From Zoogloeaceae bacterium (GTDB lineage Bacteria > Pseudomonadota > Gammaproteobacteria > Burkholderiales > Rhodocyclaceae): a DNA stretch of 8,607 nucleotides. The notes beneath the pieces are model-generated. The model did no database searches, had not been told where the DNA came from, and saw nothing but the letters and a program-made list of their open reading frames with translations. Below are positions 1 to 6,204 of the stretch, piece by piece (position 1 is the first letter of the stretch; every line of letters begins with the position of its first letter). A program made the translations under genes and the position numbers. The stretch is taken from the NCBI GenBank assembly GCA_031274855.1, contig JAISPO010000026.1, positions 1 to 8,607 of the forward strand, written 5' to 3'.

Positions 1-189
1 GGCATTCGGGGGGCTGTCATCCACCAGACTGAAATCGCAAGTGGCAGCATCGTTGTCACCGTTGAAGACGGTGACGGCTACAGCGTCGAAGATTCGTTAC
101 TTCAAGTGCATCTCATTGACGGTATCGCCGACGCATCCCTCGTTTATCAATATTCAGATGACAGTCTCACCAAGGAGGCGCAGGTATGA
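1..189 (+). CDS. napD: NapD, chaperone for periplasmic nitrate reductase (3' part only)
   Basis: The reading frame is open from base 1 and ends at the TGA at 187-189, giving the last 62 residues of a protein whose start lies outside the window. NapD proteins are small cytoplasmic ferredoxin-fold chaperones of roughly 80-100 residues. They bind the twin-arginine signal peptide of NapA and hold back its export until the molybdenum cofactor is inserted. The fragment ends in a typical NapD pattern, with a run like ASLVYQYSD followed by a short charged tail. The stop codon overlaps the napA start by four bases (ATGA at 186-189), so the two genes are probably translationally coupled. Identity rests on this C-terminal pattern plus the position directly before napA; the missing N-terminus prevents a length check. 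Confidence 0.9.
   Translation, partial: GIRGAVIHQTEIASGSIVVTVEDGDGYSVEDSLLQVHLIDGIADASLVYQYSDDSLTKEAQV
172..178 (+). promoter_or_regulatory. Ribosome binding site of napA
   Basis: AAGGAGG lies inside the end of napD with a seven-base spacing to the ATG at 186. It is an almost perfect Shine-Dalgarno match, and it supports the ATG at 186 as the napA start. Strong initiation suits the catalytic subunit of the operon. Confidence 0.8.
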
Positions 190-2726
190 CACTCAATCGT
201 CGCGACTTTATTAAAATCAACGCCGCCGCCGCGGCTGCCACTGCCGGAGGAATGGCAGTATCCACGGTAGCTGCCGCCCAATCGGCCGGCAAGACCGACA
301 TCCGTTGGGATAAGGGGGTTTGCCGCTTCTGCGGTACTGGCTGTTCGGTGCTGATCGGCACTCAGAATGGCCGCGTCGTGGCAACACAGGGCGATCCCGA
401 TTCGCCCGTCAACCGCGGCCTCAACTGTATCAAGGGCTACTTCCTGTCCAAGATCATGTACGGCGCGGATCGCCTGACGAAGCCGCTGCTGCGCATGAAG
501 GGCGGGGCGTATGACAAGGAAGGGGAATTCACGCCGGTATCGTGGGACAAGGCCTTTGAAGTCATGGCCGACAAGTGGAAGACTGCGATGAAGGCCGAAG
601 GCCCCGGCGCGGTCGCCATGTTCGGCTCCGGCCAATGGACCATCTGGGAAGGCTACGCCGCCGCCAAGCTCTACAAGGCGGGGTTCCGCAGCAACAACCT
701 CGATCCCAATGCCCGTCACTGCATGGCTTCCGCCGTGGTCGGCTTCATGCGCACTTTCGGCATCGACGAGCCGATGGGCTGCTACGATGACATCGAGCAC
801 GCCGACGCTTTCGTGCTCTGGGGCTCCAACATGGCCGAGATGCACCCGATCCTCTGGTCGCGCATCACCGACCGCCGGTTGACGCATCCCGACTGCAAGG
901 TCATGGTGCTTTCCACCTTCGAGCATCGCAGCTTCGACCTGGCCGACCTCGGCGCGATTTTCGTGCCGCAGACCGACTTGGCCATTCTCAACTTCATCTG
1001 CCACCACATCATCTCGACGGGCAAGGTCAACAAGGCCTTCGTGGAGAAGAACGTCAATTTCAAGATTGGCGAAACCGATATCGGTTACGGCCTGCGTCCC
1101 GCGCACCCGCTGGAAAAGGATGCCAAGTTCAACGGCTACCCCGATGCCGAGGGCAAGCCGAAGAACAATCCCAACGACGCGCGTCCTTCCTCCTTCGATG
1201 AGTTCGCCAAGTTCGTCTCGGAATACACCGCCGAGAAAGTCAGCGCGCTCTCCGGCGTATCGGTCGAGCATCTCAAGAAGCTCGCCGAACTGTATGCCGA
1301 CCCGAAGAAGAAAGTGGTGTCGTTCTGGACCATGGGCTTCAACCAGCACACCCGCGGCACCTGGGTGAACAACATGATTTACAACGTGCACCTGCTGGTG
1401 GGCAAGATTTCGGAACCCGGCAATGGGCCGTTCTCGCTGACCGGTCAGCCTTCGGCCTGCGGCACCGCGCGCGAAGTCGGCACTTTCGCGCACCGTCTGC
1501 CTGCCGACATGGTGGTGATGAATCCCGATCACCGCAAGCGCGCAGAAACGCTCTGGCAACTGCCGGAAGGCACGATCAACGAAAAGATCGGCCTCCATGC
1601 CGTCGCCCAAAGCCGCGCGTTGAAAGACGGCAAGCTCAAGTGCTACTGGACTTCGACCACCAACAACATGCAGGCCGGGCCGAACATCAACGGCGAAATC
1701 TGGCCGGGCTGGCGCAATCCGGCCGCGTTCGTGGTGGTTTCGGATGCCTATCCGACGGTTTCGGCGCTGGCCGCCGACCTGATCCTGCCCACGGCCATGT
1801 GGATGGAGAAGGAAGGCGCTTACGGCAATGCCGAGCGGCGCACCCAGTTCTGGCGTCAGCAGGTCAAGGCGCCGGGCGAGTCGCGTTCCGACCTGTGGCA
1901 GTACATTGAGTTCTCCAAGCGCTTCAAGGTCGAGGAAGTCTGGCCTGCCGAGTTGATCGACAAGAAACCCGAGTACCGCGGCAAGACGCTTTACGACGTC
2001 CTCTTTGCCAACAAGGTCGCCAACAAGTTCCCGAAGGAAGAAGCGGCCCGCGTCAACGCCCATGCGATCAAGAACTACACCAACGACGAGTCGGAATACT
2101 TCGGCTTCTACGTGCAAAAGGGCTTGTTCGAGGAATACGCGGAGTTCGGTCGCGGCCATCACCATGACTTGACGTTCTTTGACGAATATCACCGTTCTCG
2201 CGGTCTGCGCTGGCCGGTCATAGACAACAAGGAAACGCTGTGGCGCTTCCGCGAAGGCTATGATCCTTACGTCAAACAGGGCGAAGGGGTGAAGTTCTAC
2301 GGTCAGAAGGATGGCAAGGCGGTGATATTCGCGCTGCCTTATCAGGAACCTGCCGAGAAGCCGGACAACGAGTTCGATCTGTGGTTGTGCACGGGCCGCG
2401 TGCTTGAGCACTGGCACACCGGCAGCATGACACGGCGCGTCGCCGAGTTGCATCGCGCCGCTCCCGAAGCCGTGGTGTTCATGCATCCCGACGACGCTCA
2501 GGCGCGCAAGCTGCAACGCGGCATGGAATGCAAGGTGCAATCGAGGCGCGGCGAAATTGTGGCGCGCGTCGAGACGCGCGGACGCAACAAACCGCCGCGC
2601 GGTCTGATTTTCGTGCCTTTCTTCGATGAAGCCAAGCTCGTGAACAAGCTCACCCTCGACGCGACCTGTCCGATCTCGAAAGAGACCGACTTCAAGAAGT
2701 GCGCGGTCAAGGTCGTGAAGGCCTGA
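186..2726 (+). CDS. napA: NapA, catalytic subunit of periplasmic nitrate reductase
   Basis: NapA reduces nitrate to nitrite in the periplasm using a bis-molybdopterin guanine dinucleotide cofactor and one 4Fe-4S cluster. The 846-residue product is close to the usual NapA length (about 830). It starts with a twin-arginine signal (RRDFIK at residues 5-10, an alanine-rich segment, then an AAA/QS-like cleavage region near residue 31). The 4Fe-4S ligands are Cys46, Cys49, Cys53 and Cys81, followed by Lys83, which in the family lies between cluster and pterin. The motif NARHCMASAV places the expected molybdenum ligand at Cys179. Later motifs such as GQPSACGTAREVGTFAHRLP and the C-terminal molybdopterin-dinucleotide-binding region (VLEHWHTGSMTRR) are typical of NapA rather than of cytoplasmic NarG or NasA. 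No frameshift or missing key residue is seen. It overlaps napD by four bases and is followed by napG after 27 bases. Confidence 0.98.
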   Translation: MTLNRRDFIKINAAAAAATAGGMAVSTVAAAQSAGKTDIRWDKGVCRFCGTGCSVLIGTQNGRVVATQGDPDSPVNRGLNCIKGYFLSKIMYGADRLTKPLLRMKGGAYDKEGEFTPVSWDKAFEVMADKWKTAMKAEGPGAVAMFGSGQWTIWEGYAAAKLYKAGFRSNNLDPNARHCMASAVVGFMRTFGIDEPMGCYDDIEHADAFVLWGSNMAEMHPILWSRITDRRLTHPDCKVMVLSTFEHRSFDLADLGAIFVPQTDLAILNFICHHIISTGKVNKAFVEKNVNFKIGETDIGYGLRPAHPLEKDAKFNGYPDAEGKPKNNPNDARPSSFDEFAKFVSEYTAEKVSALSGVSVEHLKKLAELYADPKKKVVSFWTMGFNQHTRGTWVNNMIYNVHLLVGKISEPGNGPFSLTGQPSACGTAREVGTFAHRLPADMVVMNPDHRKRAETLWQLPEGTINEKIGLHAVAQSRALKDGKLKCYWTSTTNNMQAGPNINGEIWPGWRNPAAFVVVSDAYPTVSALAADLILPTAMWMEKEGAYGNAERRTQFWRQQVKAPGESRSDLWQYIEFSKRFKVEEVWPAELIDKKPEYRGKTLYDVLFANKVANKFPKEEAARVNAHAIKNYTNDESEYFGFYVQKGLFEEYAEFGRGHHHDLTFFDEYHRSRGLRWPVIDNKETLWRFREGYDPYVKQGEGVKFYGQKDGKAVIFALPYQEPAEKPDNEFDLWLCTGRVLEHWHTGSMTRRVAELHRAAPEAVVFMHPDDAQARKLQRGMECKVQSRRGEIVARVETRGRNKPPRGLIFVPFFDEAKLVNKLTLDATCPISKETDFKKCAVKVVKA

Positions 2727-2740
2727 CGGAACTGCGCAGT

Positions 2741-2745
2741 GGGAG
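2741..2745 (+). promoter_or_regulatory. Ribosome binding site that favours the ATG start of napG
   Basis: GGGAG lies eight bases before the ATG at 2754, a good spacing. The alternative in-frame GTG at 2739 has only a weak GGAA-like match upstream (2728-2731), and the GGGAG would then fall within the coding sequence. Confidence 0.55.
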
Positions 2746-2753
2746 CAGGGGAC

Positions 2754-3521
2754 ATGGCCGACGGGCGCGGTAACAGGCAGCCGGCATCAAGCGGGCGGCG
2801 TCGCTTTCTCGGTGGCATGACTGCCGCCGGGGGCGGCTGCCTGCTGGCGCTCGGCAGCGGCTTGTATGCCCGCCAGACGGCCGCTCTGCCTGCTCAGGCG
2901 CTGCGTCCGCCCGGCGCTTTGCCTGAGGAAAAGTTTTTGGGCGCCTGCGTGCGTTGCGGCCTGTGTGTGCGCGACTGCCCCTATGACACCCTGAAACTGG
3001 CCACGCTCGGCGAAAGCGTCGCCATCGGCACGCCGTATTTCGAGGCGCGAAAGATCCCCTGCGAAATGTGCGAGGATGTTCCTTGCGTCAAAGCCTGCCC
3101 GACCGGCGCGCTCGATCGGGAATTCACTGACATCAACAAAGCGCGGATGGGATTGGCGGTACTGATCGATCAGGAAAACTGCCTCAACTTCCTCGGTCTG
3201 CGCTGCGAAGTCTGCTACCGCGTCTGTCCGGTGATCGACAAGGCCATTACGCTGGAAAGGATGCACAACCCCCGTTCGGACCGCCATGCCCTGCTGCTGC
3301 CGACAGTGCATTCGGACGCCTGCACGGGCTGCGGCAAGTGCGAGCAGGCCTGCGTACTGCCGGAGCCGGCAATCAAGATACTGCCCATCAAGGTCGCTCA
3401 GGGCCGGTTGTCCGAACACTATCGCAAGGGTTGGGAGGAAAAGGCGAAACACGGCGGTTCGCTCATCGGCGAGCAGTTGCAGTTGCCGGTGCGCGGGTTT
3501 GAAGAAGGAGCAGCCAAATGA
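2754..3521 (+). CDS. napG: NapG, ferredoxin-type 4Fe-4S quinol dehydrogenase component
   Basis: NapG is a periplasmic iron-sulfur protein that, with NapH, passes electrons from quinol toward the NapAB complex. From the ATG at 2754 the product is 255 residues. A twin-arginine signal (GRRRFLGG, residues 14-21) precedes a hydrophobic Ala/Gly/Leu segment. Four cysteine clusters can be read: Cys65/68/71/75; Cys103/106/111/115; Cys143/151/154/158; and Cys190/193/196/200. This is the four-cluster MauM/NapG family arrangement. A GTG at 2739 would add five residues (MGAGD) but has a weaker ribosome site, so I prefer 2754. The stop overlaps the napH start (ATGA at 3518-3521), which fits NapG and NapH acting as a pair. 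Alternative members of this ferredoxin family exist, but the nap context decides the name. Confidence 0.95.
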   Translation: MADGRGNRQPASSGRRRFLGGMTAAGGGCLLALGSGLYARQTAALPAQALRPPGALPEEKFLGACVRCGLCVRDCPYDTLKLATLGESVAIGTPYFEARKIPCEMCEDVPCVKACPTGALDREFTDINKARMGLAVLIDQENCLNFLGLRCEVCYRVCPVIDKAITLERMHNPRSDRHALLLPTVHSDACTGCGKCEQACVLPEPAIKILPIKVAQGRLSEHYRKGWEEKAKHGGSLIGEQLQLPVRGFEEGAAK

Positions 3522-4324
3522 AATGGCTGATCGCCCGCCGCGCGACGCAAATCGCCATCCTGCTGCTGTTCCTGATCGGGCCGTGGTTCGGCTGGTGGAT
3601 CGTCAAGGGCAACCTCGCTTCTTCGCTGACGCTGGACATCCTGCCGCTGACCGATCCTTTCCTGCTGTTGCAGACCCTCGCCGCCGGTCACTGGCCCTAC
3701 CGCGATGCGCTGCTGGGCGTCGCCATCGTCGTCGCTTTCTATCTGCTGGTTGGCGGACGCTCCTATTGCGCCTGGGTTTGTCCGGTCAACATGGTCACCG
3801 ATGCCGCCGGTTGGCTGCGCAACAAACTGGGCCTCAAAGGTGGCCACATGCCGCATCCGGCGACCCGCTACTGGCTGCTGGCCGGTGTTTTGGCCGCGGC
3901 CGCGATTACCGGCATGGCAGTCTGGGAATTTATCAATCCGGTTTCCATGACTCAGCGCGCGCTGATTTTCGGCAGCGGTTTCGCCTGGATGGTCGTGCTG
4001 GCCGTTTTCCTCTACGACCTGTTGCTCGCCCCGCGCGGCTGGTGCGGCCATGTTTGCCCGATGGGCGCGTGCTACAGCCTGCTCGGCCATACGGCGCTGG
4101 TCAGAGTATCCGCCTATCGCCGCGAAGCCTGCGACGACTGTATGGACTGCTTCCACGTTTGTCCCGAACCGCAGGTAATCCGGCCGGCCCTGAAAGGGGC
4201 CGGTCAGGACAACACGCCGTTGATTCTCGATGCGCAATGTACCAACTGTGGGCGCTGTATTGATGTTTGTCAGCCTGACGTTTTCCGTTTCACCACCCGA
4301 TTTGATCGGAGGACCCAACCATGA
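3518..4324 (+). CDS. napH: NapH, membrane-bound iron-sulfur quinol dehydrogenase component
   Basis: NapH is the integral membrane partner of NapG; in E. coli the NapGH pair is known to help oxidise ubiquinol for nitrate reduction. The 268-residue product has four hydrophobic spans at about residues 11-29, 64-80, 118-138 and 148-171. Two CxxxCP motifs follow spans 2 and 4 (CAWVCP from residue 84 and CGHVCP from residue 176, the latter followed by Cys184). The C-terminus carries two 4Fe-4S sites, Cys205/208/211/215 and Cys241/244/247/251. GAAGAAGGAG at 3501-3510, seven bases before the ATG, provides the ribosome site within the end of napG. Start and stop both overlap neighbours by four bases (napG before, napB after), so napGHB are likely translated in a coupled way. 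Everything is typical of NapH; NosR/CcoG-like relatives are larger or differ in context. Confidence 0.95.
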   Translation: MKWLIARRATQIAILLLFLIGPWFGWWIVKGNLASSLTLDILPLTDPFLLLQTLAAGHWPYRDALLGVAIVVAFYLLVGGRSYCAWVCPVNMVTDAAGWLRNKLGLKGGHMPHPATRYWLLAGVLAAAAITGMAVWEFINPVSMTQRALIFGSGFAWMVVLAVFLYDLLLAPRGWCGHVCPMGACYSLLGHTALVRVSAYRREACDDCMDCFHVCPEPQVIRPALKGAGQDNTPLILDAQCTNCGRCIDVCQPDVFRFTTRFDRRTQP

Positions 4325-4773
4325 AATCCCTGTCACGCGCTTTTCTTTCCATCCTGCTCGCCGCGTTTGCCATCACCCCCGTATTTGCTGCCGACGGGCC
4401 GGTCAAATTGCAGTCCTTGCGGGGCAATACGTCGATTGCCGAAACGCCGGATAACGACATGTCCAAACCCACGAAGGACAGCAAACCGATCCCGCGTGAC
4501 TTCACGCAGCAGCCGCCGCTGATCCCGCACACCGTCCGCGACTACCAGATCACCATAAACTTCAACAAGTGCATGGATTGCCACTCCTGGGAACGCTATC
4601 GGGAGTTCAACGCCACCAAGGTATCGCAGACCCACTTCAAGGATCGCGATGGCAATGAACTGGATAATGTCTCGTCGCGCCGCTACTTCTGCACACAATG
4701 CCATGTGCCGCAGGCGGATGCCAAGCCGCTGGTCGACAATACCTTCAAAGCCGCCGCCGGTATGCGGCGTTGA
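4321..4773 (+). CDS. napB: NapB, di-heme cytochrome c subunit of periplasmic nitrate reductase
   Basis: NapB is the small periplasmic partner of NapA and carries electrons through two c-type hemes to the NapA 4Fe-4S cluster. The 150-residue precursor has a Sec signal peptide with likely cleavage after residue 23 (PVFA/ADG). The two heme-binding sites are CMDCH at residues 84-88 and CTQCH at 124-128. His70 (in PLIPHTV) and His105 (in SQTHFKD) are in the places where the family provides the distal axial ligands, giving bis-histidine hemes; that assignment is by analogy. A GGAGG ribosome site at 4308-4312 precedes the ATG by eight bases, and the start overlaps the napH stop by four bases. The gene ends 18 bases before napC. 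Length and motifs are normal for NapB. Confidence 0.96.
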   Translation: MKSLSRAFLSILLAAFAITPVFAADGPVKLQSLRGNTSIAETPDNDMSKPTKDSKPIPRDFTQQPPLIPHTVRDYQITINFNKCMDCHSWERYREFNATKVSQTHFKDRDGNELDNVSSRRYFCTQCHVPQADAKPLVDNTFKAAAGMRR

Positions 4774-4791
4774 TCGATCGGGGAGAGACGC

Positions 4792-5394
4792 ATGAGTATC
4801 AGCAAAACCTTCTGGCAGCGCCTGAAAGCGATGGGGCTGCCGCTGGTTGGTCTCATTTTCGTGGCCGGCATTCTGTGCTGGGGCGCGTTTAACACCGTGC
4901 TGGAATGGACCAACACCGAGTCCTTCTGCCTTGCCTGTCACGAAATGAAGGACAATGTTTTCAAGGAGTATCGCAACACGATTCACTACTCCAACCGTAC
5001 CGGCGTGCGCGCGACCTGTCCCGACTGCCATGTGCCCAGAGACTGGACATCCAAGCTCCTGCGCAAGATTCAGGCATCGAACGAGCTGTTCCATCACCTC
5101 CTGGGCACCGTCAGTACGCCTGAAAAGTTCAACGCCAAGCGGCCCGAACTTGCGCGGAGCGAATGGGCGCGCATGAAGAAATCCGACTCGCGTGAATGCC
5201 GCAACTGCCACAACTTCGACTACATGGACTACAGCGAACAGGGGCGGCGCGCCTCGGCGATGCACCAGAAAGGCTTTGATGATGGCATGACCTGCATCGA
5301 CTGCCACAGGGGCATTGCCCACACCATGCCGCCCGTCGAGCAAGGCATCGGCGCCGAAAAAGGCGGCGTCAGCATCGCGCCGGACAGCAATTAA
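4792..5394 (+). CDS. napC: NapC, tetraheme cytochrome c quinol dehydrogenase (NapC/NirT family)
   Basis: NapC is anchored in the cytoplasmic membrane and transfers electrons from the quinol pool to NapB in the periplasm. The 200-residue product matches the usual family size. One N-terminal membrane helix (about residues 14-34) is followed by four heme motifs: CLACH (46-50), CPDCH (76-80), CRNCH (136-140) and CIDCH (168-172). The stretch CIDCHRGIAHTMP is typical of NapC/NirT. The ribosome site GGGGAGAG around 4780-4787 lies just upstream of the ATG. It is the last gene of the nap operon; a hairpin terminator follows about 45 bases after the stop. NirT or TorC-type paralogues belong to the same superfamily, but the position right after napB makes NapC by far the best name. 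Confidence 0.96.
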   Translation: MSISKTFWQRLKAMGLPLVGLIFVAGILCWGAFNTVLEWTNTESFCLACHEMKDNVFKEYRNTIHYSNRTGVRATCPDCHVPRDWTSKLLRKIQASNELFHHLLGTVSTPEKFNAKRPELARSEWARMKKSDSRECRNCHNFDYMDYSEQGRRASAMHQKGFDDGMTCIDCHRGIAHTMPPVEQGIGAEKGGVSIAPDSN

Positions 5395-5417
5395 GTTTCC
5401 TCCGCAGTCGTCGAAAC

Positions 5418-5434
5418 GGCCGCCCCAAGCGGCC
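5418..5434 (+). other. Small GC-rich hairpin after napC
   Basis: GGCCGC at 5418-5423 pairs with GCGGCC at 5429-5434 around a five-base loop (CCCAA). There is no T-run after it, so it is unlikely to terminate transcription alone. It sits immediately upstream of the real terminator and could protect the 3' end of the nap mRNA or simply be chance; function is not shown. Confidence 0.4.
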
Positions 5435-5438
5435 CGCA

Positions 5439-5470
5439 AAACGCCCGCAATCGCGGGCGTTTTGTTTTGA
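5439..5470 (+). terminator. Rho-independent terminator of the nap operon
   Basis: AAACGCCCGC at 5439-5448 pairs perfectly with GCGGGCGTTT at 5453-5462 around the four-base loop AATC. The T-rich tail TTTGTTTTG starts at 5461, partly within the stem base. It lies 45 bases after the napC stop and 57 bases before the next gene, so it most likely ends nap transcription and separates it from the regulatory block. On the minus strand the stem would be followed by TTTTGCGGGCC, a poorer tail, so its main direction is plus. Confidence 0.88.
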
Positions 5471-5497
5471 GCGTCAGGTGGCTGCAAGGTCTATTCT
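5467..5497 (+). promoter_or_regulatory. Weak candidate promoter for the two-component/efflux block
   Basis: TTGAGC (5467-5472, 4 of 6 bases matching a sigma-70 -35 box) and TATTCT (5492-5497, 4 of 6 matching a -10 box) are separated by 19 bases, which is longer than optimal. A promoter is expected somewhere between the terminator and the ATG at 5527, and this is the best pair I see, but the match is weak and could be chance. Confidence 0.22.
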
Positions 5498-5526
5498 GCG
5501 ACTATGCTGGCAAATGGATGGAGATC

Positions 5527-6204
5527 ATGCGAATTCTTCTGGTTGAGGATGATGCTTTAGTCGCGGAGGGCCTGAAGGAAGGGCTGGCGCGGCACGACTT
5601 TACTGTGGATCATGTTGAATCCGCCGAGTTGGCGGAGGCGGCGTTGCAACTGGAGCAGTTCGACGCGGCCATTGTCGATCTCGGCCTGCCGGGCAAAAAC
5701 GGATTGCAACTGATTGCCGATTTGCGCCGCAAGCATTTACCCCTGCCCATTCTCATTCTCACGGCGCTGGATACGCTCGACGCCTGCGTTGCGGGGCTGG
5801 ATGCGGGGGCGGATGATTATCTGGCCAAGCCGTTTCGAATGCCGGAGGTGCTGGCGCGGTTGCGCGTGCTGATCCGGCGCAGCCATTCGCATTTGACTTC
5901 GCGCCTGCAGGCCGGTTCGCTGGTACTCGATCTTGGCAAGCGGACAGCGACGCTGGCCGGCGCGGCGCTTGATCTTCCGGCGCGGGAGTGGGCGCTGCTG
6001 GAGGCGCTGGTGCTGGCTTCGCCCAATGTCGTGAACAAGGACAAGCTGCTGCAAACGCTGGCCGGCTGGCAAAGCGAAATCACGCCGAACGCGATTGAGG
6101 TTTATGTCTCCCGTCTGCGCCAGAAACTCGCGCCCGCCGGTTTGAATATTCGCACCGTGCGCGGCATGGGTTATCGCCTCGACGAACCGGAGCAGGACAC
6201 ATGA
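5527..6204 (+). CDS. OmpR-family response regulator (TctD/QseB-like)
   Basis: This is a cytoplasmic DNA-binding response regulator that is phosphorylated by the kinase encoded next to it. From the ATG at 5527 it has 225 residues. The receiver domain (about 1-115) shows the acidic pair Asp8/Asp9, the phospho-acceptor Asp51 (IVDLGLPG), Thr79 and Lys101 (AKPF). The C-terminal winged helix (about 130-220) ends in the usual VRGMGYRL motif. I chose 5527 because MRILLVEDD is the standard start for the family; an ATG at 5518 (three residues longer) and an upstream TTG at 5467 are also in frame, but the latter falls in the terminator tail. Its stop overlaps the kinase start by four bases. The target genes are not shown by the sequence; the coupled efflux gene downstream is the obvious candidate. 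A specific gene name is not justified. Confidence 0.93.
   Translation: MRILLVEDDALVAEGLKEGLARHDFTVDHVESAELAEAALQLEQFDAAIVDLGLPGKNGLQLIADLRRKHLPLPILILTALDTLDACVAGLDAGADDYLAKPFRMPEVLARLRVLIRRSHSHLTSRLQAGSLVLDLGKRTATLAGAALDLPAREWALLEALVLASPNVVNKDKLLQTLAGWQSEITPNAIEVYVSRLRQKLAPAGLNIRTVRGMGYRLDEPEQDT

Noticed and set aside
147..2540. A 797-codon open frame on the minus strand opposite napA
   Set aside because: It lies entirely opposite a gene with full NapA motifs, its translation has no recognisable domain, and it is rich in Arg, His, Val and Leu as expected from the complement of a GC-rich coding frame. Long antisense frames are common in such genomes.
3286..4263. A 325-codon plus-strand frame overlapping napG and napH
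   Set aside because: It is out of frame with two well-supported iron-sulfur proteins, is Arg/Ser/Pro-rich, and contains no recognisable motif.
4333..5487. A 384-codon minus-strand open frame opposite napB and napC
   Set aside because: It runs across two heme protein genes and the terminator, shows no domain, and is explained by the codon bias of the plus-strand genes.
5463..5526. An FNR-like or similar palindromic operator before the response regulator
   Set aside because: TTGAGC at 5467 has no matching inverted half (such as ATCAA) at the proper spacing, and no other clear dyad is seen in this short region.
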